In this document: positions 10,566 through 21,400 of the stretch, in pieces | Position numbering within the stretch: position 1 is the stretch's first letter | Layout: each line of letters opens with the position of its first letter | Assembly (NCBI GenBank): GCA_030268105.1 | Contig: BSDZ01000094.1 | Location: 648,501 to 712,500, forward strand | Length of the DNA: 64,000 nucleotides | DNA from: Volvox africanus | Taxonomy: Eukaryota > Chlorophyta > Chlorophyceae > Chlamydomonadales > Volvocaceae | Direction: 5' to 3' | Notes under the pieces: generated by a model | What the model was told of the DNA's origin: nothing | The model's database searches: none | The model's input: only the letters and a program-made list of their open reading frames with translations | Made by a program: the position numbers and the translations under genes

Positions 10566-11600
10566 GGGCTTGCCCGGGTTCCTGCGGAGGGGGCACCACC
10601 TGGGATTTCTGAACTAACGCGTGGTCGGTGGTCATCCTTACGGCCAGCCGTTAAGGCATTGTTGCCTTGTGTACTTGGACACATCGAGCGAGTCATTGCG
10701 CGACGCATCACGCTTGACGGACGCACGGGACTTCTCTGCTTCGACCCGTTGTGTAATTTGTTTACACCTCGCCGTCCCCTGTCGTCTATCGATCTGTCTA
10801 ACCACGTGGTTTTGTTCATCCCCTCGTCTCTGCGTGAGATGTCGGAACAGTTGGCCATATACAGGAGATGTAGGCGTCAATATCCAGGCACTGCCGCATG
10901 TGTATTATTCCCTGCTTTCTGTCGGCGCAAGGCAGAGGCATCGTTAAGGGGTATGCGGTGTGTCCACCGGTTCGAGCCGGGCACCGTTTTATTTAACGGT
11001 GTGGATCGGGAGGGTATGCTGGCTTCGTGGCCAGGCACATCCTACTCGGTTGACGTTTGGTACGAAGCTCCTGATGGGGGTGCCGTAGGTTACGGACCCG
11101 CCTTAAGTGCACTGACGTTGTCTGCTGGGCAGTCGCTCGTAGATAACCGTGTCCCTGTGGTTCAGATCGGTTTGAATGGCCGTACTCTGAAGGCACTTGT
11201 TGACACCGGTGCCAGCGACGACTTCATCTCTGTCGCAGAGGTGAACGCGCTGGGGTTGTCCCCAGAGTCGTCTGATTGTCCACAGGTTACCCTTGCTGAC
11301 GGGGGTAAGCATCCCATCGTGGGCAGGATTACCCTTAGCCTATCGATAGGCCCTTTGCGTGTTGTGACCCGGCCGTACGTGCTGCAGGGCTTAGCAGAGA
11401 CTGCACCGTACATAATGGGGTCGTCGACATTACGACAGTACCGCGCGCGCATCGACATGGAGACCGCAACCCTGCATATGTGCAAGGGTACTCTGTCGAT
11501 TAAGGTACCTTTCCTGTCGTTCGAACATGTCACACCAAAGGAGGGCGAAACTGAGGCGGTGCCTATGGTTAATTTCGCTGTGACCGCAATGGCCGCGTGA
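10566..11600 (+). CDS. Inner gypsy protease region
   Basis: An open frame in the same phase as gag, running from the codon after the gag UAG to UGA at 11598-11600, about 345 residues. The retropepsin active site DTGAS is at nt 11202-11216 within LVDTGASDDFISV. It is followed by the hydrophobic-Gly flap and ILG-like segments (GRITLSLSI, IMGSST). It would cleave the polyprotein. No obvious independent start exists close to the gag stop. Expression by UAG readthrough is the simplest model, with reinitiation or a subgenomic RNA as alternatives. The first 150 or so residues resemble no domain I can name. Confidence 0.85.
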   Translation, partial: GLARVPAEGAPPGISELTRGRWSSLRPAVKALLPCVLGHIERVIARRITLDGRTGLLCFDPLCNLFTPRRPLSSIDLSNHVVLFIPSSLREMSEQLAIYRRCRRQYPGTAACVLFPAFCRRKAEASLRGMRCVHRFEPGTVLFNGVDREGMLASWPGTSYSVDVWYEAPDGGAVGYGPALSALTLSAGQSLVDNRVPVVQIGLNGRTLKALVDTGASDDFISVAEVNALGLSPESSDCPQVTLADGGKHPIVGRITLSLSIGPLRVVTRPYVLQGLAETAPYIMGSSTLRQYRARIDMETATLHMCKGTLSIKVPFLSFEHVTPKEGETEAVPMVNFAVTAMAA

Positions 11601-14600
11601 ATCGAACCAGAGCTAGTCGGGCGTAAGGAGGCCGTCCGTTTGTTACGGAAGGGTGCCCACGGACTGCTTTTAAGGCCGCGGGTGAGCTGTTGTGTCACCA
11701 CCGCGCAGATTTCTGTGGATCCTGAGGTTGAGGCCCTACTGTCGCAGTATGAGGACGTCTTTAAAGATATCCCTGGCCTACCACCTATGCGTCCTGTTGA
11801 TCACACAATCCCTCTCGTGCCTGGAGCGCAGCCTACGGCCCGGCCAATGTACAGGTTGAGTCCATTGGAGCTGGACGAGGTGAAGCGCCAGGTGACGGAT
11901 TTGCTCGCGAAGGGTATGATACGCCCCAGCACATCCCCGTATTCTGCACCGATTTTGTTTGTCGGTAAGAAGGATGGGACCTTGCGCATGTGCATCGATT
12001 ACCGGGGGTTGAATGCGAATACGGTGAAAAATCGCTACCCTTTGCCACGCGTTGACGACCTGTTGGATAAGCTAAAGGGCTCGGCTTATTTTTCCTCAAT
12101 TGACTTACAACAGGGCTACAATCAGATTCGCATCGCTGCCTCTGATATCCCGAAAACCGCTTTTCGGACACCCTTCGGTCACTTTGAGTATACGGTCCTA
12201 TCATTTGGTTTGACTAATGCCCCTGCGACGTTTCAGGCGGTTATGGACCGAATGTTTAGGCCGTTTATCGACAGGTTCGTTGTTTGCTACCTGGATGACA
12301 TCTTGGTATATTCTAAGACGCGCGAGGAGCACTTGGAGCATCTTCGGCTCGTGCTCGACGTTATGAGGCGGGAGCAATTGTTTGCTAAACGCGCCAAATG
12401 CTTTTGGGCGCAGCCTCAGGTGGAATATTTGGGCCACATTGTGTCGGCCACCGGTGTGAAGATGGACCCGCGGAAGGTCGCCGTGGTTCGCGATTGGCCC
12501 GCGCCTCAGAACCTCACGGAACTGCGTAAGTTCCTTGGCTTGACCAATTATTTCCGAAAGTTCATTGAAAAATATTCCATCATTGCGGCCCCGCTTACTA
12601 ACTTAACTCGCAAAGGCGTTTTCGTTTCGCTCGAGTCGTGGACGTCGCAATGCCAGCGGGCATTCGAAGAGCTCAAACGAATCGTTGCCGAAGATGTCAC
12701 CCTTGCATTCCCTGATTACTCGTTGCCATTTCGTGTTGAGGTAGTGTCTGATGCCTCAATATTTGGAAGCGGCGCTGTATTGTTACAGGAAGGGCGACCG
12801 ATCGCCTTCACGAGTAAGAAGTTTTCTGGTGCGGAGGTTCGCTACACCACCGGGGAACAGGAGCTTCTGGCCGTGCTGCATGCTTTAAAGGAATGGCGCT
12901 GTTACCTCGAGGGACGCCCGTTTACTTTAAAGACTGACCACAAGCCCCTAACGTTTTTGCAAAGCGTTCCGACGTTGAACCGCCGTCAAGCTAGGTGGAT
13001 GGAATATCTAGCTAGGTTCAACTGCACCTGGGAGTATATTTCTGGTAAATTGAATATTGCCGATGCTCTCAGTCGACATCCGTCGCTACACGCTGCAATT
13101 TTGGCAGTGCCCGTCGTGCGGCCGCGTAGCGAGGAGGTTCCGATCGCGACGGACCTCGCAGAGCGGTTGAAGGTTGCCTACAGCGCAGACGCCTGGTTCG
13201 CGGACCCGGCTAATGTAGAAAACCTTCGCAAGCAGAATGGCCTTTGGCTACGGACGGAGGGTGCAGCTACGCAAATCGTCGTTCCGAACGACGACGCGCT
13301 ACGCTACGACATCCTTGCGCGGTTCCACGAGGACCCGTTAGCAGGACACCCTGGTAGCAAGCGATTGATCGACTTGGTGCAACGTTCCTTTTGGTGGCCT
13401 CGTTTGGCTAAGGATGCGGTGAACTTCGTCCAGACATGCAGTCTGTGCCAGCACAATAAGGCTTTGTCCGGTAAGGGCCATGGGTTGTTGCAACCGTTGC
13501 CTGTCCCGGATGCGCCTTGGGAAAGTGTTTCCATGGACTTTGTAGTCGCGCTGCCCAAAACTGAGGGGGGATACGATGCGGTGTTCGTAATGGTCGATTG
13601 TCTGACTAAGATGGTTCACCTAGCACCATGCACATCATCCTGCACGGCTGAGCAAACCGCACGTTTGTTTTTTGATAATGTGGTTCGGTTACACGGGATT
13701 CCCAAAAATGTGATCTCGGACCGCGGTGGACAGTTCACGTCTAAGTTTTGGGAAGCGCTCTGCAAACTAGTTGGCATGCGCGTCAACCTGAGCACGGCGT
13801 ATCACCCGCAGACTGATGGTCAAACCGAACGCACAAACCGCACGTTGGGTGATATGTTGCGCAATTATGCTGGTCGCACACCACTCGTTTGGGATACATA
13901 TTTGACTGCGGCAGAATTCGCGCTTAACAACGCTGTTAATCGCTCTACAGGCAAAAGTCCGTTCTTTCTTAACTACGGATTTCATCCCGCGCTACCCGTG
14001 TGGCGTGAGTTGGAAGTGAACGTGCCTGCTGCTAAACTTTTTGCCAAGTCTTTTATGTCCCGAATCACAGACGCGAAGTCGTGTTTGGACGCGGCGCAGC
14101 AACGAACGACGGAATACTATAACAAATCTAAGCAGGATGTGACGTTTTCGGAAGGGCAACTCGTGTTGCTAAGCACCAAGAACTTGCGTTCCTTGGCCGA
14201 CGGATCCCGAAAACTCTTACCCCGCTGGATTGGTCCGTATCCTGTCGTGCGCATGGTTGGGAATGTGGCTGTGGAGCTTGCATTGCCCACTGATATGACC
14301 ATTCACCCCACGTTTCACGTATCACTTGTTCGTCCGTATCGTAGTACGGAACCCGTCCCTGAGCCTGCTAACGCCCCCGCAGCGATCGAACCAGTTCCCG
14401 AGACCTGGATCGCTGGTAAACAGAAGTTTTACGATGTGGAGCGGGTGTTAGATTATCGCGCGCGTCGTGTGGGCCGACACCGACGTAAGCGAACAGTACA
14501 CGAGTACTTGGTTAAGTGGACAGGGTATACCGACGAGCACAACTCATGGGAACCGGCACGCAACTTCTCACAGGACATGAAACCCCTGCTCGAAGAAGCC

Positions 14601-14627
14601 CGCAAACGTGCCACACAAGCCCAATGA
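11601..14627 (+). CDS. pol: Inner gypsy Pol (RT, RNase H, integrase, chromodomain)
   Basis: The same frame continues after the UGA at 11598-11600 for about 1,008 codons. Reverse transcriptase: [26 protein letters not shown] and the catalytic YLDD at nt 12288-12299. RNase [26 protein letters not shown] and KTDHKPL give the D-E-D set. Integrase: an HHCC zinc finger ([10 protein letters not shown] ... CSLCQHNK), then catalytic Asp at 13536, Asp at 13719 and Glu at 13827 (D,D-35-E spacing). The GPY motif WIGPYPVV and a C-terminal chromodomain (about nt 14430-14600) place it among chromoviruses. All catalytic residues are present. The conserved UGA before the RT means that a second readthrough, reinitiation or another mechanism is needed to make it. 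Confidence 0.95.
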   Translation: MEPELVGRKEAVRLLRKGAHGLLLRPRVSCCVTTAQISVDPEVEALLSQYEDVFKDIPGLPPMRPVDHTIPLVPGAQPTARPMYRLSPLELDEVKRQVTDLLAKGMIRPSTSPYSAPILFVGKKDGTLRMCIDYRGLNANTVKNRYPLPRVDDLLDKLKGSAYFSSIDLQQGYNQIRIAASDIPKTAFRTPFGHFEYTVLSFGLTNAPATFQAVMDRMFRPFIDRFVVCYLDDILVYSKTREEHLEHLRLVLDVMRREQLFAKRAKCFWAQPQVEYLGHIVSATGVKMDPRKVAVVRDWPAPQNLTELRKFLGLTNYFRKFIEKYSIIAAPLTNLTRKGVFVSLESWTSQCQRAFEELKRIVAEDVTLAFPDYSLPFRVEVVSDASIFGSGAVLLQEGRPIAFTSKKFSGAEVRYTTGEQELLAVLHALKEWRCYLEGRPFTLKTDHKPLTFLQSVPTLNRRQARWMEYLARFNCTWEYISGKLNIADALSRHPSLHAAILAVPVVRPRSEEVPIATDLAERLKVAYSADAWFADPANVENLRKQNGLWLRTEGAATQIVVPNDDALRYDILARFHEDPLAGHPGSKRLIDLVQRSFWWPRLAKDAVNFVQTCSLCQHNKALSGKGHGLLQPLPVPDAPWESVSMDFVVALPKTEGGYDAVFVMVDCLTKMVHLAPCTSSCTAEQTARLFFDNVVRLHGIPKNVISDRGGQFTSKFWEALCKLVGMRVNLSTAYHPQTDGQTERTNRTLGDMLRNYAGRTPLVWDTYLTAAEFALNNAVNRSTGKSPFFLNYGFHPALPVWRELEVNVPAAKLFAKSFMSRITDAKSCLDAAQQRTTEYYNKSKQDVTFSEGQLVLLSTKNLRSLADGSRKLLPRWIGPYPVVRMVGNVAVELALPTDMTIHPTFHVSLVRPYRSTEPVPEPANAPAAIEPVPETWIAGKQKFYDVERVLDYRARRVGRHRRKRTVHEYLVKWTGYTDEHNSWEPARNFSQDMKPLLEEARKRATQAQ

Positions 14628-14671
14628 CCCCTGCAGTCGATGCTGTATGATGCAGCGAGGACGCTGCATAC

Positions 14672-14686
14672 GGGAGGGGGGATAAT
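14672..14686 (+). promoter_or_regulatory. Polypurine tract of inner gypsy element
   Basis: GGGAGGGGGGATAA-like purine run lying directly before the 3' LTR at 14687; it primes second-strand DNA synthesis. Confidence 0.85.
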
Positions 14687-15510
14687 TGTTGTGCTACGGT
14701 TCATTTCCCGCCGACGCGTAGGTCGACGCGATCCTACGAGGCGAAGTGCTTTTGTGATGAACGCATTGCATATGAATGAATCTGCATGATATAAATGTAT
14801 TCGTGTACATTTATATATGCATTTGGCATGTTGTCATTATCCATCGCGACGTCGCATCATGGCAAATCCGCCTAGCATGCATGAAAGCCCGAAGCATGGA
14901 AGTGCGCATTATGCTCGTGCTACGAAACAATAAGTAATATTATCTGATATAATATTACTTCATTTAAGCACACGTTGAGAGCGCCGCCTTCGTCGCGATA
15001 CATGCCCTGCAACCGGATATCGTTATCCGGACCCTTGCATCATGCGAATGCCGGAAAGGCTTATACGTTGTTACGAGTAGACATCGCCCATACGCAGTAG
15101 GGTTGTCACATCTAGGATCGGCCTCCTAATGTGAATCGTACGGCACTGCGATGCTGCGAGTATAACAGATGCGAGGACGGCTAAGCTAGAGAAGACATTC
15201 GATACCGGAGAACACTTGTGTGTTCTACATTACTATTGCTATACGATATTCTACTTAGCCCGAGCTAAGCCTGAACTTCGCTAATCACCGCCGCGTGATG
15301 ATTGCTTGCTTCCGGCGCTGACGGCGATTTCGTCCATTGCACCGTTCTGATCCGTAAGACTGTAAGTTATATCTCTCTTCGTCTTGAAGTCTTCCGCTGT
15401 CTCTGTTTGCTCTCGCTTGCCTTGCTGTACTTGCAAGTGCTCGCGCATCGGTGTCGATAGTCTCCAGACGTGCAGATACTTATGAGCAAACGCGAACGAG
15501 AGGTACAACA
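14687..15510 (+). repeat. Inner gypsy 3' LTR
   Basis: An 824-bp direct repeat of 8040-8863, followed at 15511 by the target duplication GCCCT. It includes the same hairpins and TG...CA ends. Confidence 0.97.
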
Positions 15511-18167
15511 GCCCTTCCGAAAATGTCACGTCCTGCTTGGATTTGTTTTAGTATTCCGTTGTTCATTGCTGCGCCGCATCCAAACACGACTTCGCGTCTG
15601 TGATTCGGGACATAAAAGACTTGGCAAAAAGTTTAGCAGCAGGCACGTTCACTTCCAACTCACGCCACACGGGTAGCGCGGGATGAAAGGGATAGTTAAG
15701 AAAGAACGGACTTTTGCCTGTAGAGCGGTTAACAGCGTTGTTAAGCGTGAATTCTGCCGCAGTCAAATATGTATCCCAAACGAGTGGTGTGCGACCAGCA
15801 TAATTGCGCAACATATCACCCAACGTGCGGTTTGTGCGTTCGGTTTGACCATCAGTCTGTGGGTGGTACGCTGTGCTCAGGTTGACATGCATGCCAACTA
15901 GCTTGCAGAGCGCTTCCCAAAACTTAGACGTGAACTGTCCACCGCGGTCCGAGATCACGTTTTTGGGAACCCCGTGTAACCAAACCACATTATCAAAAAA
16001 CAAACGTGCGGTTTGCTCAGCCGTGCAGGATGATGTGCATGGTGCTAGGTGGACCATCTTAGTCAGACAATCGACCATTACGAACACCGCATCTTATCCC
16101 CCCTCAGTTTTGGGCAGCGCGACTACGAAGTCCATGGAAACACTTTCCCAAGGCGCATCCGGGACAGGCAACGGTTGCAACAACCCATGACCCTTACCGG
16201 ACAAAGCCTTATTGCGCTGGCACAGACTGCATGTCTGTATGAAGTTCGCCACATCGTTAGCCAAACGAGGCCACCAAAAGGAACGTTGCACCAATTCGAC
16301 CAACCGCTTGCTACCAGGGTGTCCTGCTAACGGGTCCTCGTGGAACCGCGCAAGGATGTCGTAGCGTAGCGCGTCGTCGTTCGGAACAATGATTTGCGTA
16401 GCTGCACCCTCCGTCCGTAGCCAAAGGCCATTCTGCTTGCGAAGGTTTTCTACATTAGCCGGCTCCCAGAACCAGGCGTCTGCGTTGTAGGCCACCTTCA
16501 ACCGCTCTGCGAGGTCCGTCGCGATCGGCACCTCCTCGTTATGCGGTCGCACGACGGGCGCTGCCAAAATTGCAGCGTGTAGCGACGGATGTCGACTGAG
16601 AGCATCGGCAATATTCAATTTACCAGAAATGTACTCCCAGGTGCAGTCGAACCTAGCTAGGTATTCCATCCACCTAGCCTGACGGCGGTTCAACGTCGGA
16701 ACGCTTTGCAAAAACGTTAGGGGCTTGTGGTCAGTCTTTAAAATAAATGGGCGTCCCTCGAGGTAACAGTGCCATTCCTTTAAAGCATGCAGCACGGCCA
16801 GAAGCTCCTGTTCCCAGGTGGTGTAGCGAATCTCCGCACCAGAAAACTTCTTACTCGTGACACTCGTACATCGGTCGCCCTTCCTGTAACAATACAGCAC
16901 CGCTTCCAAATATTGAGGCATCAGACACTACCTCAACAAGAAACGGCAACGAGTAATCAGGGAATGCAAGGGTGACATCTTCGGCAACAGTTCGCTTGAG
17001 CTCTTCGAATGCCCGCTGGCATTGCAACGTCCACGACTCGAGCGAAACGAAAACGCCTGTGCAAGTTAAGTTAGTAAGCGGGGCCGCAATGATGGAATAT
17101 TTTTCAATTAACTTCCGGAAATAATTAGTCAAGCCAAGGAACTTACGCAGCTCCGTGAGGTTCTGAGGCGCGGGCCAATCGCGAACCACGGCGACCTTCC
17201 GCGGGTCCATCTTCACACCGGTGGCCGACACAATGTGGCCCAAATATTCCACCTGAGGCTGTGCCCAAAAGCATTTGGCGCGTTTAGCAAACAATTGCTC
17301 CCGCCTCATAACGTCGAGCACAAGCCGAAGATGCTCCAAGTGCTCCTCGTGCGTCTTAGAATATACCAAGATGTCATCCAGGTAGCAAACAACGAGCCTG
17401 TCGATAAACGGCCTAAACATTCGGTCCATAACCGCCTGAAACGTCGCAGGGGCATTAGTCAAACCAAACGATAGGACCGTATACTCGAAATGACCGAAGG
17501 GCGTCCGAAAAGCAGTTTTCGGAATATCAGAGGCAGCGATGCGAATCTGATTATAGCCCTGTTGCAAGTCAATCGAGGAAAAATAAGCCGATCCCTTCAG
17601 CTTATCCAACAGGTCGTCAACGCGTGGCAAAGGGTAGCGATTTTTCACTGTACTCGCATTTAACCCCTGGTAATCGATGCACATGCGCAAGGTCCCATCC
17701 TTCTTACCGACAAACAAAATCGGTGCAGAATACGGGGATGTGCTGGGGCGTATCATACCCTTCGCGAGTAAATCCGTCACCTGGCGCTTTACCTCGTCCA
17801 GCTCCAATGGACTCAACCTGTACATTGGCCGGGCCGTAGGCTGCGCTCCAGGCATGAGAGGGATTGTGTGATCAACAGGATGCATAGGTGGTAGGCCAGG
17901 GATATCTTTAAAGACGTCCTCATACTGCGACAGTAGGGCCTCAACCTCAGGATCCACAGAAATCTGCGCGGTGGTGGCACAACAGCCCACCCGCGGCCTC
18001 AAAAGCAGTCCGTGGGCACCCTTCCGTAACAAACGGACGGCCTCCTTACGCCCGACTAGCTCTGGTTCGATTCACGCGGCCATTGCGGTCACAGCGAAAT
18101 TAACCATAGGCACCGCCTCAGCTTCACCCTCCTTTGGTGTGACATGTTCGAACGACAGGAAAGGTAC
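15511..18167 (-). pseudogene. Outer gypsy pol, main part (RT, RNase H, integrase), broken
   Basis: The minus-strand continuation of the outer element between its two insertions. It reads from the end of protease (UGA at 18072-18074) through RT with YLDDILVYS, RNase H and integrase with D, D and E motifs. Two lesions: a local sequence replacement near 16850-16920 shifts the frame within RNase H, and TAC to TAA just above 16087 stops the integrase frame before DAVFVMVDC. The frame then runs into the inner element at 15515. Residue-level similarity to the inner pol is very high. Confidence 0.93.
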
Positions 18168-18329
18168 TGTTGGAATTTGGCTTTACGAGTTCGGTCAGAC
18201 TTGCCTTTATGATGTTTTTGGTTAGAAGTCGTTTGTGTACGACTGACTATATCGGTCTCTTGTTCCTTGCCTTGAGAGCCTAGAATCTCTTGTAACATGT
18301 AAGCGATAATACACACGAAAAGTCCAATA
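18168..18329 (+). repeat. Copia 5' LTR
   Basis: A 162-bp LTR starting TGTTGG and ending CCAATA. Ends are TG...TA instead of the usual TG...CA, and both copies share this. The boundary is set by the target duplication GGTAC. Confidence 0.93.
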
Positions 18330-18346
18330 GGTTATGAGCCCCGCGC
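18330..18346 (+). promoter_or_regulatory. Copia primer-binding site (internal initiator tRNA-Met match)
   Basis: GGTTATGAGCCCCGCG directly follows the LTR. Its complement contains GGGCTCATAACC, which is the anticodon arm of an initiator tRNA-Met (CAU anticodon). This fits priming by a cleaved half tRNA, known for copia and Osser, rather than by a tRNA 3' end. Confidence 0.75.
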
Positions 18347-18418
18347 AACGGCGCGTCTAGGTGAATCCTGATTATCCAAAAAGTCGGCCGCACGAGGTGG
18401 TAGCGACGATAGGACAGG

Positions 18419-21400
18419 ATGGGCAAGGACGAGGATACCACGAAGGTATTCTTCGGTCGCGATGACTACGTTACGGTGACCCAAGTTGTGAACGCACACT
18501 TGGAGAGGAAGCTCATCGATGACACGATCAGCGACGACGAGGATGTCCTCGCTGCGATCAAGCCAAACGACGACAAATTGGCTCGCGGCACCATCAAGAA
18601 ATACATTTTACCAGAAGATTTGCTACAGTTTGCGGGCAACACAACGGCACGAGATTTGTGGGTGGCGCTGGCGAAGAAGCACATTCCCAACGTCCGCAAT
18701 TTCAGGATGCAAATCCAACAACAGCTTAAGGATTTTGAGATGTTGTCAGGAGAAAGTATTGACGATTATTTCCGCCGCTTTTATAAAATTGGCTACAAGG
18801 CCAGCCTTATTTCGATGAAGATTGAGCCTGAGGATGCGTTACTCCACCTTATCCGCGGCTTGTCATCGGACTACGACGGAGTCAAGTCCGTGCTACGCCA
18901 CATGGAGAGCATCGAAAGCGTGGACCAGCTGCAGGATATGCTCAAGACCGAAGAGGGCGAGCTAAGGCTTCAGCGTAACAAGGCTCGCGAGGTGTCCCTG
19001 ATGTCCCTCTCCCGTACCCATGATGGAGCCCGAGTGGGGCCCAGCCAGGGCGCTGGAGCAGGCAACGCCGACGGAGGCAGGAGTAAGAAGGCGTGCCTCT
19101 ACTGCAATAAGGAGGGGCATTTCATCGCAGAATGCAGGAAGAAGGCAAATGATGAGCAGCGGGGGATTTGGAGGCCGGCGTTGAAGGGATTGCGGCAGAA
19201 GCCCCGAAACCCGCCGGCATTAGCAGCTCCACCGCCGGCGCCGCCTCCAGTGGCGCCCGCGGCCCAACCCCCAGCCGCCGCACAGGCAGCGGCTCCCCCA
19301 CGGCCAGCACAAGGCCAACGGAGACAGCTGATCGCCCGGGTATACTCTTCCCAGCAGGACGACTGGGAGCGGGAGTTGTGGCTGTTCAACACTGGAGCAG
19401 AAGTCCATGTCACTGGAGACAAGGACAAGCTCCGGAACTATCAGCATTGTGGTTCAGATTGTAAAGTGTGGTTAAAAACAGCGAATGGAAGCGTGGTACG
19501 CCCGGAGGGCCATGGGCGGGTCATGTTCCGCTCCTCTTGTTTTGAGACAGATGTCGAGGTAGACGTGTACCATGCACCGGAGATCATGGGTCATATTCTG
19601 TCTTTGAAGGCGTTAGAGGGCAGTTTTGGACCGAATGTGGTTCCCCAGTTCTCAGGGGTCTTGCCACACGTGGAGATTGGTGGGGCACCCGCGATTGAGT
19701 TGGAGAAGATCGATGGGTTGTTCTATGCTGAGGACTCCAGCTACGACAGCTGGATGGGTCGGTATGGGTCCGACAGGTGCTTAAGTGGTAAGAAGGTCCG
19801 TGAGGAATTGAGGAAGGTCAAGCTTGCCATCACGAAGCAGGATTCCAATCTTGGCGTTCTTTGGCATAAACGGTACAGACATTTGGGTTTTGACGCCCTG
19901 GCCAAGGTGGCCAGCAGTGATATGGTCATGGGTTTCGGTGCAAGTGTGGATGATGTGGTGGCTGCGAAGGGGCAGTTCTGTAAGCCCTGCGCCGAGGGCA
20001 AGCAGACACGGCAGCCGAACCCATCAACCGGCAATGTTATGAGTAAGAGGCTCGATTTGGTGCATATGGACCTTTGCGGTTCATTGCCAGTGAAGTCGTG
20101 GAATAATGCGAAGTATTGGGTCACGTTCTACGATGATTGCACGAAGTTTTCGGAGGTGCGGTGTATCACTGACAAGACCGTGGTTCCTGAGACGGTGAAG
20201 GAGGTGATAAAGTTGTGGGAGCGGCAGACTGGCGACAAGGTCCGCCGCATCCACACTGACCGTGGCTTAGAGTACGTAAATGAAGAACTGGCTAGCACTT
20301 TGCGGGACATGGGCATTTTCCATGAGAAGACGGCGCCGTACACACCACAGCAGAATGGCGCCGCGGAGCGTTTGAATCGCACTCTGGAGGAGTGTGTGCG
20401 CACCATGTTGGCCGATTCAGGTTTGCCGCAGGAAATGTGGAGTGAGGCTGTTATTACGGCCAATACTCTTCGCAACGTATCTCCCACGAAGGGCAGCAAT
20501 CTCACGCCTTGGGAGCGGTTCATTGGTGAAAAACCGGACGTGTCGAAGTTGAGGGTTTTTGGCTGCCCTGCATACGTCATGATTCCTAAGCAGCAGCGCC
20601 ATAAGCTGGATCCCGTGAGCGTGCCGGGCCAGTTTGTGGGTTACGCACCAGGCATGAGTGCATGGCGGGTGTGGGTACCGAAGGATAGGCGTGTCCGCAT
20701 CAGTTGTGATGTTAAGTTTGATGAGTGGGGTGTTCGTGGGAGCATGGAGTTCGACGCCTCAGAATCGGAGGAGGAGGATGTCTCTGGGTCCAATCCCGAG
20801 GCTGATGAGGGCAACGAAATACAGGAGGAGTCGCCGCCGGAGCAACCCCCGGAACCAGCACCCCAGCCGGAACCGGAGTTAGACGTTCCAATTGCATTAC
20901 GTAAATCGCAGCGTCAAAATACCAAGTACGCTAAGTCGATTTTAGGGGTAAACGTGGATATCCCCGCTACGTATGAAGAAGCAATTACATCACCCTTGGT
21001 TGATTTCTGGATTGAGGCGATGGAGGAGGAGTTTGCTTCGCTGCAGGAAAAGGGCACCTGGTCGCTGGTTGAGAAGCCGGCGGACAAGCAAGCCCTAGGC
21101 GTTAAGTGGGTTTACTCAGTGAAGTTGGATAAGCATGGGGTCGTTGAGCGTTTCAAGGCACGCCTCGTGGTGAAAGGATTCATGCAGCGTGAAGGTGTGG
21201 ACTTTGAAGAGGTCTTTGCACCAGTTAGCAAGCATTCCACTCTGCGTGTTTTCTTAGCCATGGTAGCTGCGGACGACATGGAGCTACACCAGCTTGATGT
21301 GAAAACGGCTTTCCTAAATGGAGACCTGGAGGAGGAAATCTACACCGTGCAGCCCCCAGGCTTTGAGAGTGGTGGTCCAGGCCTCGTCTGTCGTTTGCAC

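Larger units (their letters stand above)
8040..15510 (+). mobile_element. Inner Ty3/gypsy chromovirus, apparently intact
   Basis: A complete 7,471-bp LTR retrotransposon inserted into an older copy of the same family in opposite orientation. LTRs 8040-8863 and 14687-15510 are each 824 bp; by eye I find one difference (near position 40 of the LTR). The 5-bp target duplication GCCCT lies at 8035-8039 and 15511-15515. Order: LTR, primer-binding site, leader ORF, gag, protease, RT, RNase H, integrase with chromodomain, polypurine tract, LTR. Apart from the conserved in-frame stop codons described below, no lesion is seen, so it may be capable of transposition. The near-identical LTRs indicate a recent insertion. 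Confidence 0.97.
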
